From Haliscomenobacter sp965225875 (GTDB lineage Bacteria; Bacteroidota; Bacteroidia; Chitinophagales; Saprospiraceae): 64,000 nt of DNA. The notes under the pieces were generated by a model. It made no database searches, had not been told where the DNA came from, and saw nothing but the letters and a program-made list of their open reading frames with translations. The position numbers were made by a program, and so were the translations under genes. Shown piece after piece: positions 17,437 through 25,829 of the stretch (position 1 is the stretch's first letter; every line of letters starts with the position of its first letter). Location: the NCBI RefSeq assembly GCF_965225875.1, contig NZ_CBDDBS010000002.1, forward strand, positions 3,286,001 through 3,350,000. Reading direction: 5' to 3'.

Positions 17437-18219
17437 ATGTTTGAGGCGAATCATTATCCTGAGGAAGTAAATGCGGCACTGAATGATTTTTTGCTGCGCA
17501 TGGCGGACACCAGCCTGGTGCTGGGCCATCGCTTGTCAGAGTGGTGTGGACATGGGCCGATTCTGGAGCAGGACATTGCCTTATCCAATTTGGCACTTGA
17601 CCTGATCGGGCAAGCGCGCAACTGGTACCAATTGGCCGCTGCACAACTCGGTCAGGGGCAAAGCGAAGACGATCTCGCTTACCTACGCGATGCAGGCGAG
17701 TACCGCAATGTTTTGTTGGTAGAACTGCCCAATGGCGATTTTGGGCAGACCGTGCTGCGTCAGTTTTTTTTCGATGCCTATCATTACCATTATTTGCAGG
17801 CCCTTACAGAATCGGGAGACGAAAACGTGGTCAACATCGCTGTTAAGTCCCTCAAAGAAGCAACCTATCACTTGAAATGGTCTTCGGAATGGGTAATCCG
17901 CCTGGGTGATGGCACCGAAGAGAGCCATCGGCGGGTGGAAAATGCACTGAACGAATTGTGGGAATTCACCGGAGAATTGACTACCCCAAATGCAACTGAT
18001 CAGCTATTGACCATCATGGGCCTTGCTCCTGATTTGAGTTTGATTCGCCCTTTGTGGGAACAACAAGTCCAAACCGTTTTGACGGAAGCCACGCTTGAAA
18101 TTCCAAAGCAAACCTGGATGCAAAAAGGTGGTAAAAACGGTGTACATACTGAGCATCTGGGCTATCTGTTGGCCGAAATGCAATTTTTACAACGGGCTTA
18201 TCCCAATTGCCAATGGTGA
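17437..18219 (+). CDS. paaC: Phenylacetyl-CoA epoxidase structural subunit PaaC, 260 aa
   Basis: Non-catalytic ferritin-like partner of PaaA. Signatures: LGHRLSEWCGHGPILEQDIALSN split over residues ~27-50, LDLIGQARNWYQLAA, and VKSLKEATYHLKWSSEWVIR. Start placed at ATG 17437 (MFEANHYPEE); an in-frame GTG at 17404 lies within the palindrome and would add 11 residues not seen in the family. Followed by paaD after 1 nt. Confidence 0.95.
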   Translation: MFEANHYPEEVNAALNDFLLRMADTSLVLGHRLSEWCGHGPILEQDIALSNLALDLIGQARNWYQLAAAQLGQGQSEDDLAYLRDAGEYRNVLLVELPNGDFGQTVLRQFFFDAYHYHYLQALTESGDENVVNIAVKSLKEATYHLKWSSEWVIRLGDGTEESHRRVENALNELWEFTGELTTPNATDQLLTIMGLAPDLSLIRPLWEQQVQTVLTEATLEIPKQTWMQKGGKNGVHTEHLGYLLAEMQFLQRAYPNCQW

Positions 18220-18220
18220 T

Positions 18221-18721
18221 ATGGAAAACCAAATGCAAAACGATCACCACATCTGGCAAATCCTCGAATCCGTCCACGATCCGGAAATCCCCGTCCTGAG
18301 TGTAGTAGACCTGGGTGTAGTGCGCAGCATTGAACAAAATGAGACAGGTCTGGAAATCAAAATCACCCCTACCTACTCGGGCTGCCCAGCAATGGACACC
18401 ATTGCGATGGACATCCGAACAGCTTTGGAACAAGCGGGATATACTGCAGTAAAAGTAAATCTGGTACTACAACCTGCCTGGACCACCGATTGGCTCTCCG
18501 AAGCAGGCAAACAAAAACTCCTGGCCTATGGCATTGCTCCCCCGGTTGAACCACTCAGCAGCACCAAAGCTTTGTTTGGTGCGGAGCCAATCGTATCTTG
18601 CCCACAGTGTGGCTCCCAACATACCACTATGCTGAGTCGCTTTGGTTCCACGGCCTGCAAGGCCTTGTACCGCTGCGAGGAATGCCTGGAGCCTTTCGAT
18701 TATTTCAAATGCCTACGTTAG
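18221..18721 (+). CDS. paaD: Phenylacetate degradation protein PaaD (iron-sulfur assembly, MIP18/DUF59 family), 166 aa
   Basis: PaaD is thought to help mature the metal or Fe-S centre of the epoxidase complex. The N-terminal MIP18-like domain shows VHDPEIPVLSVVDLGVVR and TYSGCPAMDTIAMDIR with the conserved Cys. The C-terminus has a zinc-ribbon-like set CPQCGS ... CKALYRCEECLEPFDYFKC. Start at ATG 18221, 1 nt after the paaC stop; the longer in-frame extension overlaps paaC and is not real. Length as in E. coli PaaD. Confidence 0.93.
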   Translation: MENQMQNDHHIWQILESVHDPEIPVLSVVDLGVVRSIEQNETGLEIKITPTYSGCPAMDTIAMDIRTALEQAGYTAVKVNLVLQPAWTTDWLSEAGKQKLLAYGIAPPVEPLSSTKALFGAEPIVSCPQCGSQHTTMLSRFGSTACKALYRCEECLEPFDYFKCLR

Positions 18722-18725
18722 AAGA

Positions 18726-19853
18726 ATGAAAATAGGAATTGTAGGAACTGGAACCATGGGCGCTGGGATTGCGCAAGTAGCAGCCCAAGCTGGACATGAA
18801 GTGTTTTTATACGACGCGCAACCCCAGGTTGGCCAACAAGCGCTGGCACGAATTGACCAGAGTTTACAGAAAGAAGTGGAGAAAGGCCGTTCCAGTGCCA
18901 CTGCAGTGATGGCTACTTTGCAACGCATCGCCTGGGTGGATCAGTTGGAAAAATTCCGTCCCTGCGACTGGGTTGTCGAAGCCATTGTCGAAGATTTAGC
19001 CATCAAAAAAGAATTGTTCAGCCGTTTGGAAAAAGTGGTCAGTCCCAGCTGTCTTTTGGCCACCAATACTTCTTCCCTTTCGGTGAGTGCGATCGCCGCC
19101 AGCTGTGAGCATCCAGAACGAGTCTTGGGGATGCATTTTTTCAACCCGGTTCCTCTGATGCAATTGGTAGAGTTGGTTCCCGCTGTTCAGACGAATGAGC
19201 AATGGCTGGATTTGATAAAAAAAGAACTGGAGCGCTGGGGAAAATTGCCCGTTGTAGCCAAAGACACCCCGGGCTTCATCGTTAACCGCATTGCCCGGCC
19301 TTATTATACAGAGGCTTTACGCATCTTGGACGAAGGCATTGCCGATTGTGCGACCATTGATGCGGCTATGACTAGTTTGGGTGGATTTCGCATGGGGCCT
19401 TTTCAATTGATGGATTTCATTGGTCACGATGTGAATTTCAGGGTAACCGAGAGTTTGTACCAAAGCTGCTACCAAGAGCCACGTTATCGGCCATCGTTTA
19501 CCCAAAAGCGTCTGTTTGAGGCGGGCTATTGGGGCAGAAAAACCGGTCGGGGCTTTTATGATTACAATCGAGGTATACCCAAGGCCAGTACCGATGAAGC
19601 TTTATTGCAACAAATTTTTGAGCGGATCCTGATGATGCTTTTTAATGAAGCAGCGGACGCATTGCACTGGAATATTGCTTCCCGGGAGGACATTGATTTG
19701 GCTATGATGAAAGGTATGAATTTTCCTAAAGGGCTTCTGGAATGGGCTGAAGAATGGGGCATTGCCCAGTGTGTACAATCAATGGATGATTTATTCGCCT
19801 ATTACCATGAGGGACGGTATCGTTGTAGTGCGGGGCTTCGGCGGATGAAATAG
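18726..19853 (+). CDS. paaH: 3-hydroxyacyl-CoA dehydrogenase, PaaH-like, 375 aa
   Basis: NAD-dependent oxidation of a 3-hydroxyacyl-CoA; in the phenylacetate pathway PaaH oxidises 3-hydroxyadipyl-CoA to 3-oxoadipyl-CoA. N-terminal Rossmann fold MKIGIVGTGTMGAGIAQVAA (GxGxxG), then VVEAIVEDLAIKKELF, the catalytic-His region MHFFNPVPLMQLVEL, and PGFIVNRIARPYYTEALR. One full 3HCDH C-terminal domain plus part of a second; shorter than E. coli PaaH (475 aa). Start at ATG 18726, 4 nt after the paaD stop. The specific substrate is inferred from the operon. Confidence 0.88.
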   Translation: MKIGIVGTGTMGAGIAQVAAQAGHEVFLYDAQPQVGQQALARIDQSLQKEVEKGRSSATAVMATLQRIAWVDQLEKFRPCDWVVEAIVEDLAIKKELFSRLEKVVSPSCLLATNTSSLSVSAIAASCEHPERVLGMHFFNPVPLMQLVELVPAVQTNEQWLDLIKKELERWGKLPVVAKDTPGFIVNRIARPYYTEALRILDEGIADCATIDAAMTSLGGFRMGPFQLMDFIGHDVNFRVTESLYQSCYQEPRYRPSFTQKRLFEAGYWGRKTGRGFYDYNRGIPKASTDEALLQQIFERILMMLFNEAADALHWNIASREDIDLAMMKGMNFPKGLLEWAEEWGIAQCVQSMDDLFAYYHEGRYRCSAGLRRMK

Positions 19854-19866
19854 GTTAGCCTAGATT

Positions 19867-20160
19867 TCACACCTCGGCCGCAACCCTCATGCTCCAGGCC
19901 TCTGGCTTTCCCGCAAACAAAACCTTCGTTTTGCTCCAGGTATTTTGAAACAAGTCAGAATGCCGATACGCTTCCAATGCCTCCGGGCTATCCCAGAGGC
20001 TAAAAGTGAACATTACTTCTGGCTGGTTCTCGAGGTGCAAAAGTTCCAGATGTTGGCAACCAGGGAAATTGCGGATCAGGTTTTTGCTGTCTTCAAAAAT
20101 GGCCAGGAAGTCCGCAATGCGGTCCTTTTGGAAGGTCATTTTTACCATTCGTTTCAGCAT
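19867..20160 (-). CDS. Antibiotic-biosynthesis-monooxygenase (ABM) domain protein, 97 aa
   Basis: A small dimeric ferredoxin-like alpha/beta-barrel protein. Features that fit: an opening strand MLKRMVKMTF, then FLAIFEDSKNLIRNFPGCQHLELL, then FTFSLWDSPEALEAYRHSDLF and a final helix. Members are heme-degrading enzymes, quinol oxygenases or proteins of unknown role; the Asn/Trp/His set of IsdG-type heme oxygenases is not evident. It lies 5 bp after the SAM hydrolase gene on the same strand (probable operon) and converges with paaH 13 bp away. Confidence 0.75.
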   Translation of the reverse strand: MLKRMVKMTFQKDRIADFLAIFEDSKNLIRNFPGCQHLELLHLENQPEVMFTFSLWDSPEALEAYRHSDLFQNTWSKTKVLFAGKPEAWSMRVAAEV

Positions 20161-20165
20161 AAAGT

Positions 20166-20936
20166 TTAGTTTTTAAAGTCAATCTGGATCGTATCTTCCA
20201 GTTTTAAACCCAGCATACTACTCGCTTTGCCCATGTTGATGGCCAATTCCAGGTATTCGGCAGAGTTGATCAGGCAGAGGGTTTCACCTACTGCGACATC
20301 AAAATAATTGCGACTCAATTTGAGGATAGGGTCATGGCGTTTGAAGTACAATTCAAATTCCCGGTTTTTGCCCACCCGTTCAAATAATTCCCGGCTGATG
20401 TTGCTGATTACATTTTCGTATTGGTCGATGTAAATGACCGCCCCACGGATGCGGTTGGGGCTGATCACGGGTTGAAAGGTGATGCGTTGGACCATATCCG
20501 TAATTGGCTCGGCGAATTCTTCCAATTTTTGACCTTGGGTTAGGTACCAAACCGTTTGAGCAAAGACATCTTTGATAGGGAAAACACTGGCCTCAGGCAC
20601 GGGTAAGGAATAGATAGTCTCTTCCAATTGATCAAACAACAAGGCGAATAAGCCATTATCTGGTGCGATAAAATGATGGCCAGCGTGTTCCAGCCCTAAA
20701 AAGCGTTGTTCAGTACTTGCCAAATCATTGACCCCAATCAAATGAATACTGCCTTCGGGGAAATTTTTCCAGGTATTGCGCAAGATAAAAGCAGCCTGAA
20801 CAATGTCGTAATTGTTGATGTTGTGCGACACATCCACAATCATCAGGTCGGGTTTCGCACACAACAGAGCACCTTTGACCAGTGCGGAGTAGTAGTCTTG
20901 CAAGCCAAAATCGGTGGTCAAAGTTACAATAGCCAT
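20166..20936 (-). CDS. SAM hydroxide adenosyltransferase (DUF62 family), 256 aa
   Basis: The DUF62/duf-62 family hydrolyses S-adenosylmethionine to adenosine and methionine and is related to SAM chlorinase/fluorinase. Seen: VTLTTDFGLQDYYSALVKGA (substrate-binding Asp/Tyr region), DVSHNINNYDIVQAAFIL with the conserved His, FIAPDNGLFALLF, and the C-terminal barrel GAVIYIDQYENVISNIS. Length is typical. The biological reason for SAM hydrolysis is still unclear. Divergent from phoH across a 196-bp region in which I see no other feature. Confidence 0.88.
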   Translation of the reverse strand: MAIVTLTTDFGLQDYYSALVKGALLCAKPDLMIVDVSHNINNYDIVQAAFILRNTWKNFPEGSIHLIGVNDLASTEQRFLGLEHAGHHFIAPDNGLFALLFDQLEETIYSLPVPEASVFPIKDVFAQTVWYLTQGQKLEEFAEPITDMVQRITFQPVISPNRIRGAVIYIDQYENVISNISRELFERVGKNREFELYFKRHDPILKLSRNYFDVAVGETLCLINSAEYLELAINMGKASSMLGLKLEDTIQIDFKN

Positions 20937-21122
20937 CCTAGAGCGTTTTCCATTTATTTAGGCACAAAAATGATTTTATCCGGCCTTGAGTTAGTTCGAT
21001 CGCTGCTAAAATCTTAATTTTACCCAAGATTTGAGCGAGTACGGGAACAAAAATATTGTTTCAAACCTTTGCTTGTATATAAATCCTTTTCCAAAACCTT
21101 TTTGCTCATACACTAAAACGAC

Positions 21123-21135
21123 GGAGGGACTATTG
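21123..21135 (+). promoter_or_regulatory. Shine-Dalgarno-like site fixing a TTG start for phoH
   Basis: GGAGGG at 21123-21128 is followed after 4 nt by TTG at 21133. Strong SD sites are rare in Bacteroidota, so this one stands out. It places the start at the point where homology to PhoH begins (LSEIILTVDGVD). Confidence 0.6.
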
Positions 21136-22152
21136 AGCGAAATCATTTTAACCGTAGACGGCGTTGATCCACTGGAACTTTTCGGGGAAAACAACGCAAA
21201 ACTGAACCTCTTACGCAAGGCATTTCCAGAAATCACCATTACCTCACGGGGTAATAACCTGAAACTGGCCGGCGAGAAGAAATTCACCCAGGCTGCCAAA
21301 GCCAAATTCGAAATGATGGTCAAGTTGCTCAAAGAGCAGCATGCCCTTTCGACACAAGCAGTAGAGGACTTATTGCTGGGGGAAAACCTGTGGGAAACCC
21401 GCTTGCCGGAGTCGGACAACAACCGCACTATCCTGCATACCCGCGATGGCAAACCCATCAGGGCAAAAACGGTGAACCAACGAAAGCTGGTTGAGGCTTC
21501 CGAGCACAATGATATCGTGTTTGCAGTTGGTCCTGCGGGTACGGGTAAAACCTATACTGCAGTTGCACTGGCTGTGCGAGCGCTCAAAAACCGCAAGGTC
21601 AAAAAGATCATCCTGACCCGCCCCGCAGTAGAAGCAGGGGAAAGCCTGGGCTTTTTGCCTGGTGATCTCAAGGAAAAAATCGATCCTTACCTGCGCCCGC
21701 TGTATGACGCGCTGGATGACATGATTGCACCGGACAAACTGGCGCAATTCATGACCAATCGCATCATCGAAATTGCCCCCTTGGCCTTTATGCGTGGGCG
21801 TACCCTCGACAATGCATTCATCATCCTGGACGAAGCCCAAAACTGCTCCACGCTCCAGCTCAAGATGTTCCTGACGCGCCTTGGGCCTAGTGCTCAATGC
21901 ATCATAACGGGCGACTTGTCGCAGATCGATTTGCCTTTCAACCAAAAATCGGGTTTGTACCGGGCACTCCAGATTTTGCGCCATGTAGACGGCATTGCCG
22001 AAGTTGAACTTAACGCCGATGATGTGGTTCGCCACCGCCTGGTTAAGGAAATCATCAATGCCTATGAGAAATCAGACAAGGCGATGCGGGAAAAAGCCGA
22101 GCGGGAAGAAAAAGCGGCGCAGAAAGCACAACTACCCAGTGAAGAGGAATAA
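21133..22152 (+). CDS. phoH: PhoH-like P-loop ATPase, 339 aa
   Basis: PhoH family (PhoH/YbeZ): a predicted ATPase linked to RNA metabolism and, in several bacteria, working with YbeY. An N-terminal KH-like region (~1-100) is followed by the P-loop AVGPAGTGKTYTAVALAVRAL, RPAVEAGESLGFLPGDLKEK, the Walker B region FIILDEAQN and ITGDLSQIDLP. The charged tail is lysine/glutamate rich. TTG start at 21133, supported by GGAGGG; the longer ATG form from 21031 adds 34 residues lacking family similarity. Followed by a 16-bp hairpin. Confidence 0.92.
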   Translation: MSEIILTVDGVDPLELFGENNAKLNLLRKAFPEITITSRGNNLKLAGEKKFTQAAKAKFEMMVKLLKEQHALSTQAVEDLLLGENLWETRLPESDNNRTILHTRDGKPIRAKTVNQRKLVEASEHNDIVFAVGPAGTGKTYTAVALAVRALKNRKVKKIILTRPAVEAGESLGFLPGDLKEKIDPYLRPLYDALDDMIAPDKLAQFMTNRIIEIAPLAFMRGRTLDNAFIILDEAQNCSTLQLKMFLTRLGPSAQCIITGDLSQIDLPFNQKSGLYRALQILRHVDGIAEVELNADDVVRHRLVKEIINAYEKSDKAMREKAEREEKAAQKAQLPSEEE

Positions 22153-22161
22153 CGATTGGAC

Positions 22162-22203
22162 TTAACATGAGTCATCCCAAAAATTCCGGATGACTCATGT
22201 TAA
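22162..22203. repeat. 16-bp perfect inverted repeat after phoH
   Basis: TTAACATGAGTCATCC (22162-22177) pairs perfectly with 22188-22203 around a 10-nt loop. It starts 10 nt after the phoH stop and ends 12 nt before the OsmC ATG. On the plus strand it is followed by A's rather than T's, so it is not a classical terminator for phoH. Confidence 0.8.
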
Positions 22204-22214
22204 AAAATAACAAC

Positions 22215-22622
22215 ATGACTTCAACAGTTACCTACTTGGGCGAGCTACGCACCACTGCCACCCACCTGGCCTCAAACAACAGCATCATCACCGACGCACC
22301 GGTGGACAACCACGGCAAAGGAGAAGCTTTTTCTCCAACCGACCTGGTCGCTACCGCACTGGCCAATTGCGCCCTCACGGTGATGGGCATTGGAGCTCGG
22401 GAGCGAGGAATTGATATGGACGGTGCACATGCCAGCATCACCAAACACATGGCCGCGAACCCTCGGCGCATTTCCAAAATCGAAATGACCATTACTTTTC
22501 CCGAGGGTAAAAGCTACGACGACAAACAAAAGCAAATTTTAGAGCAAATCGGCTACAATTGCCCCGTTGCCAAAAGTTTGCACCCCGACATAGAGCAGGC
22601 CATCACCTTCATCTGGCCCTAA
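22215..22622 (+). CDS. OsmC/Ohr family protein, 135 aa
   Basis: The OsmC family reduces organic hydroperoxides with a pair of cysteines. Here these are the Cys of ALANCALTVMGI and the Cys of GYNCPVAKSLHPDI, near residues 55 and 116; FSPTDLVATAL precedes the first. Start at ATG 22215 (MTSTVTYLGEL). An ATG at 22197 lies inside the hairpin arm and would add six residues. Likely a cytosolic thiol peroxidase; OsmC and Ohr subfamilies cannot be separated from what I can see, though the HPDIEQ tail fits OsmC-like YhfA proteins. Confidence 0.85.
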   Translation: MTSTVTYLGELRTTATHLASNNSIITDAPVDNHGKGEAFSPTDLVATALANCALTVMGIGARERGIDMDGAHASITKHMAANPRRISKIEMTITFPEGKSYDDKQKQILEQIGYNCPVAKSLHPDIEQAITFIWP

Positions 22623-22635
22623 GCCTAACCTGTTC

Positions 22636-22723
22636 AATGGCTTTAGCCATTAGAGTACTGCCAACCCACGGATTCATCCGTGGGAGGCTACACTTCGCCC
22701 CATCCCACGATTTTAATCGTGGG
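22636..22723. repeat. Cluster of three short hairpins, REP-like, between osmC and aroA
   Basis: Three perfect stem-loops in 88 bp: AATGGCT-TT-AGCCATT (22636-22651), CCCACGGAT-TC-ATCCGTGGG (22665-22684) and CCCACGATT-TT-AATCGTGGG (22704-22723). The second and third share the CCCACG/CGTGGG stem, as in REP/BIME elements dispersed by Y1 (RAYT) transposases. No such transposase is in the window. Confidence 0.75.
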
Positions 22724-22748
22724 TGATGAGCAAGAACACCCAAGCATC

Positions 22749-23990
22749 ATGTACGCTATACACAAAACCAACGCTACTTTATCTGGCGAAATCACCCTCG
22801 CTGGGTCCAAAAGCATCAGCAACCGCAGCCTCATCATCCGAGCCTTGTGCAGCGAAAATTTCCCCATCGCCTTACTGGCCAATGCCAAAGACACGGACCT
22901 TTTGCAAAGCCTGCTGGCTAGCAGCGACCCCATTCGGGATGCAGGCGCCGCAGGTACCACCTTCCGTTTCATGACTGCGTACCTGGCTACCCAACCCGGC
23001 ACCCAAACCCTGACGGGTACCGAGCGGATGAAGCAACGTCCAATCGGAGTACTCGTAGATGCCTTACGGACCTTAGGCGCTCATATCGAATACCTGGAGA
23101 AGGAAGGTTACCCGCCTTTGCTGATTGGTCCGCCGGACAATTTCGGCATCAATAACAAAGTGCAAATTTCGGCGGGCACCAGCAGCCAATACATCTCTGC
23201 CCTATTGATGATTGCACCTACTTTACCCAATGGCCTGGAGCTGGAATTGGTGGGTAAAATTGTATCCCGGCCCTACATCGAGATGACTTTGGCACAAATG
23301 GCTTATTTCGGGGTAGCACATGAATGGGACGGGCAGTTCATTTGGGTGGCACCCCAGCAATACCAGGCACGGCCATTTGTGGTCGAAGCCGACTGGTCAG
23401 CAGCTTCGTACTATTACATCATGGCTGCTTTTGCCAAGGAAGTGGATTTACAGCTCAATGGCTTGTTTGCGGAAAGTTTGCAAGGGGATTCAGCGTTGAC
23501 GGAGATCATGTCACAGCTGGGGGTAAAAACAACCTTTAACGACAAAGGCATTCACTTGAGCAAAAGTGGCCAACCGCTCCCGGCCGTTTTTGAATACGAC
23601 TTTTTATTGTGCCCCGATTTGGCTCAATCCATTGCGGTGGTATGTGCTGGCTTGGGCGTAACTGGCCGCTTTACCGGACTGGAAACACTACGGATCAAAG
23701 AAACAGATCGAATTGCTGCCCTGGATCAGGAATTGGCAAAAGTGGGGGTTAAAGTGATTGAAGAAGGGGTGGCCAATGATGGCAAGGAATATTTTCGCAT
23801 TGAAGGGAAGGCTCAGATACCTAATCCTGCACCGGAATTTGCAACCTATGAAGACCACCGGATGGCCATGGCCTTTGCTCCACTGGCTTATTTTGGGGAA
23901 ATAAAAATCCATGAGCCAGAAGTGGTGGTGAAGTCGTACCCCGATTTCTGGAGGGATTTGAAACAAGTAGGTTTTGAAATAATTGAATAA
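22749..23990 (+). CDS. aroA: 3-phosphoshikimate 1-carboxyvinyltransferase (EPSP synthase), 413 aa
   Basis: Sixth step of the shikimate pathway: shikimate-3-phosphate plus PEP to EPSP (EC 2.5.1.19). Seen: LAGSKSISNRSLIIRAL (Lys/Ser substrate loop), AGAAGTTFRFMTAYLA near residue 78, ISAGTSSQYISALLMIAP, RIKETDRIAAL, and YEDHRMAMAFAPLAY. Start at ATG 22749 (MYAIHKTN); the longer frame from 22680 reads through a REP-like hairpin. It is slightly shorter than the E. coli enzyme (427). The PEP loop reads DAGAAGTTFRF in place of the usual NAGTAxR, as seen in a Bacteroidota subgroup. Confidence 0.92.
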   Translation: MYAIHKTNATLSGEITLAGSKSISNRSLIIRALCSENFPIALLANAKDTDLLQSLLASSDPIRDAGAAGTTFRFMTAYLATQPGTQTLTGTERMKQRPIGVLVDALRTLGAHIEYLEKEGYPPLLIGPPDNFGINNKVQISAGTSSQYISALLMIAPTLPNGLELELVGKIVSRPYIEMTLAQMAYFGVAHEWDGQFIWVAPQQYQARPFVVEADWSAASYYYIMAAFAKEVDLQLNGLFAESLQGDSALTEIMSQLGVKTTFNDKGIHLSKSGQPLPAVFEYDFLLCPDLAQSIAVVCAGLGVTGRFTGLETLRIKETDRIAALDQELAKVGVKVIEEGVANDGKEYFRIEGKAQIPNPAPEFATYEDHRMAMAFAPLAYFGEIKIHEPEVVVKSYPDFWRDLKQVGFEIIE

Positions 23991-24001
23991 ATTCTTGTAC
24001 T

Positions 24002-24108
24002 ATCTTCTGAGGTGAACCCTTTGGTGCCTTAGGTTTCTTAGGTGGTGAAAAAGAAATTATTTTACCACCTAAGAAACCTAAGGCACCAAAGGGTTCACCT
24101 CAGAAGAT
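24002..24108. repeat. 45-bp perfect inverted repeat between convergent aroA and comM
   Basis: Arm 24002-24046 is perfectly complementary to 24064-24108 around a 17-nt AT-rich loop. It begins 11 nt after the aroA stop and ends 7 nt before the comM stop. Within the arm CTTAGGT occurs imperfectly twice. It could terminate transcription from both sides. Confidence 0.92.
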
Positions 24109-24115
24109 TGCCTAA

Positions 24116-25669
24116 TTACCCCGCCCAACTTTCCCGATCCAAACTCCGGAAATGAATCGCCTCCGCCAGATGTTCAATCAAAATTTTTTCGGAGCCCGCC
24201 AGGTCTGCCGCGGTGCGCGCCACTTTCAAAATCCGGTCATAAGCCCGCGCCGAAAGTTGTAGTTTTTCCATCGCCTTTTTCACCAAAATTTGCCCTGCAG
24301 GATCAATCTTACATACCTCTTGCACCATCCGACCCGGCATTTGGGCATTGCTATGGATGTTCATCCCCACAAAACGTTGAGCCTGAATTTCGCGGGCTGA
24401 TACCACCCGGGCAGCAATGTCTTTGCTGGTTTCGGTAGGGCGTTCGTCACTGGCCAGTTCATCGTAACTGACGGGCGTAACCTCCACGTGCAAGTCAATC
24501 CGATCCAGCAAGGGGCCGGAGATTTTGGTCAAATAGCGTTTCACTACACCGGGGCCACAAACACACTCTTTATCCGGGTGATTGTAATACCCACAAGGGC
24601 AGGGGTTCATGGAAGAAACCAGCATGAAACTGGAAGGGTAATCCACCGAACTTTTGGCACGGGAAATGGTGACTCGCCGCTCTTCCATGGGCTGGCGCAT
24701 GACTTCCAAAACGCTGCGCTTAAACTCGGGCAATTCGTCCAAAAAAAGCACCCCATTGTGTGCCAAAGAAATTTCTCCTGGCATCGGGTTTGACCCTCCA
24801 CCCACGAGTGCCACATCGCTGATGGTATGATGCGGTGAACGAAAGGGGCGGGTGGTTACCAGCGCAGCGTTGCTGGCCAGCACACCCGCGACCGAATGAA
24901 TTTTGGTTGTTTCCAGGGCCTCCTGCAAACTCAGCGGTGGCAGAATGGTTGGCAAACGCCGGGCCAACATGGTTTTTCCTGCCCCCGGAGGCCCGATCAA
25001 AATGACATTGTGGCCTCCTGCTGCGGCAATTTCCAGGGCACGTTTGATGTTTTGCTGGCCTTTAACATCCGAAAAATCTACTTCGTAATTGCTGAGATTG
25101 TCGAAGAACTCATCCCGGGTTTCTACCACCACTGGCTCCAAACTGGAATGCCCATTCAAAATATCGGTGGCTTCTTCCAGGTTTTCCACACCGTATACTT
25201 CAATGTCATTGACAATGGCAGCTTCTCGGGCGTTTTGTTTGGGCAAAATGATGCCTCGGTATTTTTCCTTGCGGGCTTGAATGGCAATGGGCAAAGCGCC
25301 TTTGATAGGTCTTAACAAACCATCCAAAGACAATTCGCCCATGATGATGAACTCTCCCAGACGGTCTCCGTTGATTTGCCCACTGGCCGCCAAAACGCCC
25401 ATGGCGATGGGCAGGTCGTAGGCAGAGCCCTCTTTGCGGATATCGGCAGGGGCCAGGTTTACGACGGTTTTCGCCCGGGGCATGCGGTAACCCCTGCAAA
25501 AAATGGCGGCTTCAATGCGCTGAAATCCTTCACGAATGGCACTATCGGGCAAACCCACTAAATGGTAATAATTGGTGCCGACTACGGGCTGCCCGCCCGA
25601 ATTCACTTCCACTGTAATGGTGCGGGCGTCCACTCCATGAACCGCACTGGCAAATGCTTTGACCAACAT
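24116..25669 (-). CDS. comM: ComM/YifB family AAA+ ATPase (Mg chelatase-like), 517 aa
   Basis: ComM is a hexameric helicase promoting branch migration during natural transformation; YifB family members are widespread. An N-terminal Lon-like fold (FASAVHGVDARTITVEVN ... DLPIAMGVLAASGQ) is followed by the AAA+ core with Walker A IGPPGAGKTMLARRLPTI, Walker B GVLFLDELPEF, and a zinc-like cysteine cluster PCPCGYYNHPDKECVC. The tail LSARAYDRILKVARTAADL is the family C-terminus. Length is normal. It converges on aroA across a 45-bp palindrome. Confidence 0.93.
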   Translation of the reverse strand: MLVKAFASAVHGVDARTITVEVNSGGQPVVGTNYYHLVGLPDSAIREGFQRIEAAIFCRGYRMPRAKTVVNLAPADIRKEGSAYDLPIAMGVLAASGQINGDRLGEFIIMGELSLDGLLRPIKGALPIAIQARKEKYRGIILPKQNAREAAIVNDIEVYGVENLEEATDILNGHSSLEPVVVETRDEFFDNLSNYEVDFSDVKGQQNIKRALEIAAAGGHNVILIGPPGAGKTMLARRLPTILPPLSLQEALETTKIHSVAGVLASNAALVTTRPFRSPHHTISDVALVGGGSNPMPGEISLAHNGVLFLDELPEFKRSVLEVMRQPMEERRVTISRAKSSVDYPSSFMLVSSMNPCPCGYYNHPDKECVCGPGVVKRYLTKISGPLLDRIDLHVEVTPVSYDELASDERPTETSKDIAARVVSAREIQAQRFVGMNIHSNAQMPGRMVQEVCKIDPAGQILVKKAMEKLQLSARAYDRILKVARTAADLAGSEKILIEHLAEAIHFRSLDRESWAG

Positions 25670-25829
25670 GTTTTAAGGCATAAATAAGTGATGGCTCAAC
25701 AGGTGATTAATCCATTGAACAAATGCTGTTTCAAAAAAAGGTGTGGAAATTGTCATAAAGCCGATGGGTTGATCCATTGGCCAAAGGTAAGGCAGTGGTA
25801 AAAATAAACCTTTTTTCGATTTGGTCAAA

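Noticed and set aside
18095..18220. N-terminal extension of paaD
   Set aside because: Overlaps the 3' end of paaC by ~125 bp; ATG 18221 matches the family start.
21370..22035. 221-codon minus-strand frame opposite phoH
   Set aside because: Shadow of phoH; no recognisable features.
22162..22203. Intrinsic terminator of phoH
   Set aside because: The stem is followed by A's on the plus strand rather than a T-run, so it was listed as a repeat.
24002..24108. Insertion-sequence remnant
   Set aside because: No transposase fragment, and the two arms are separated by only 17 nt; it is a simple palindrome.
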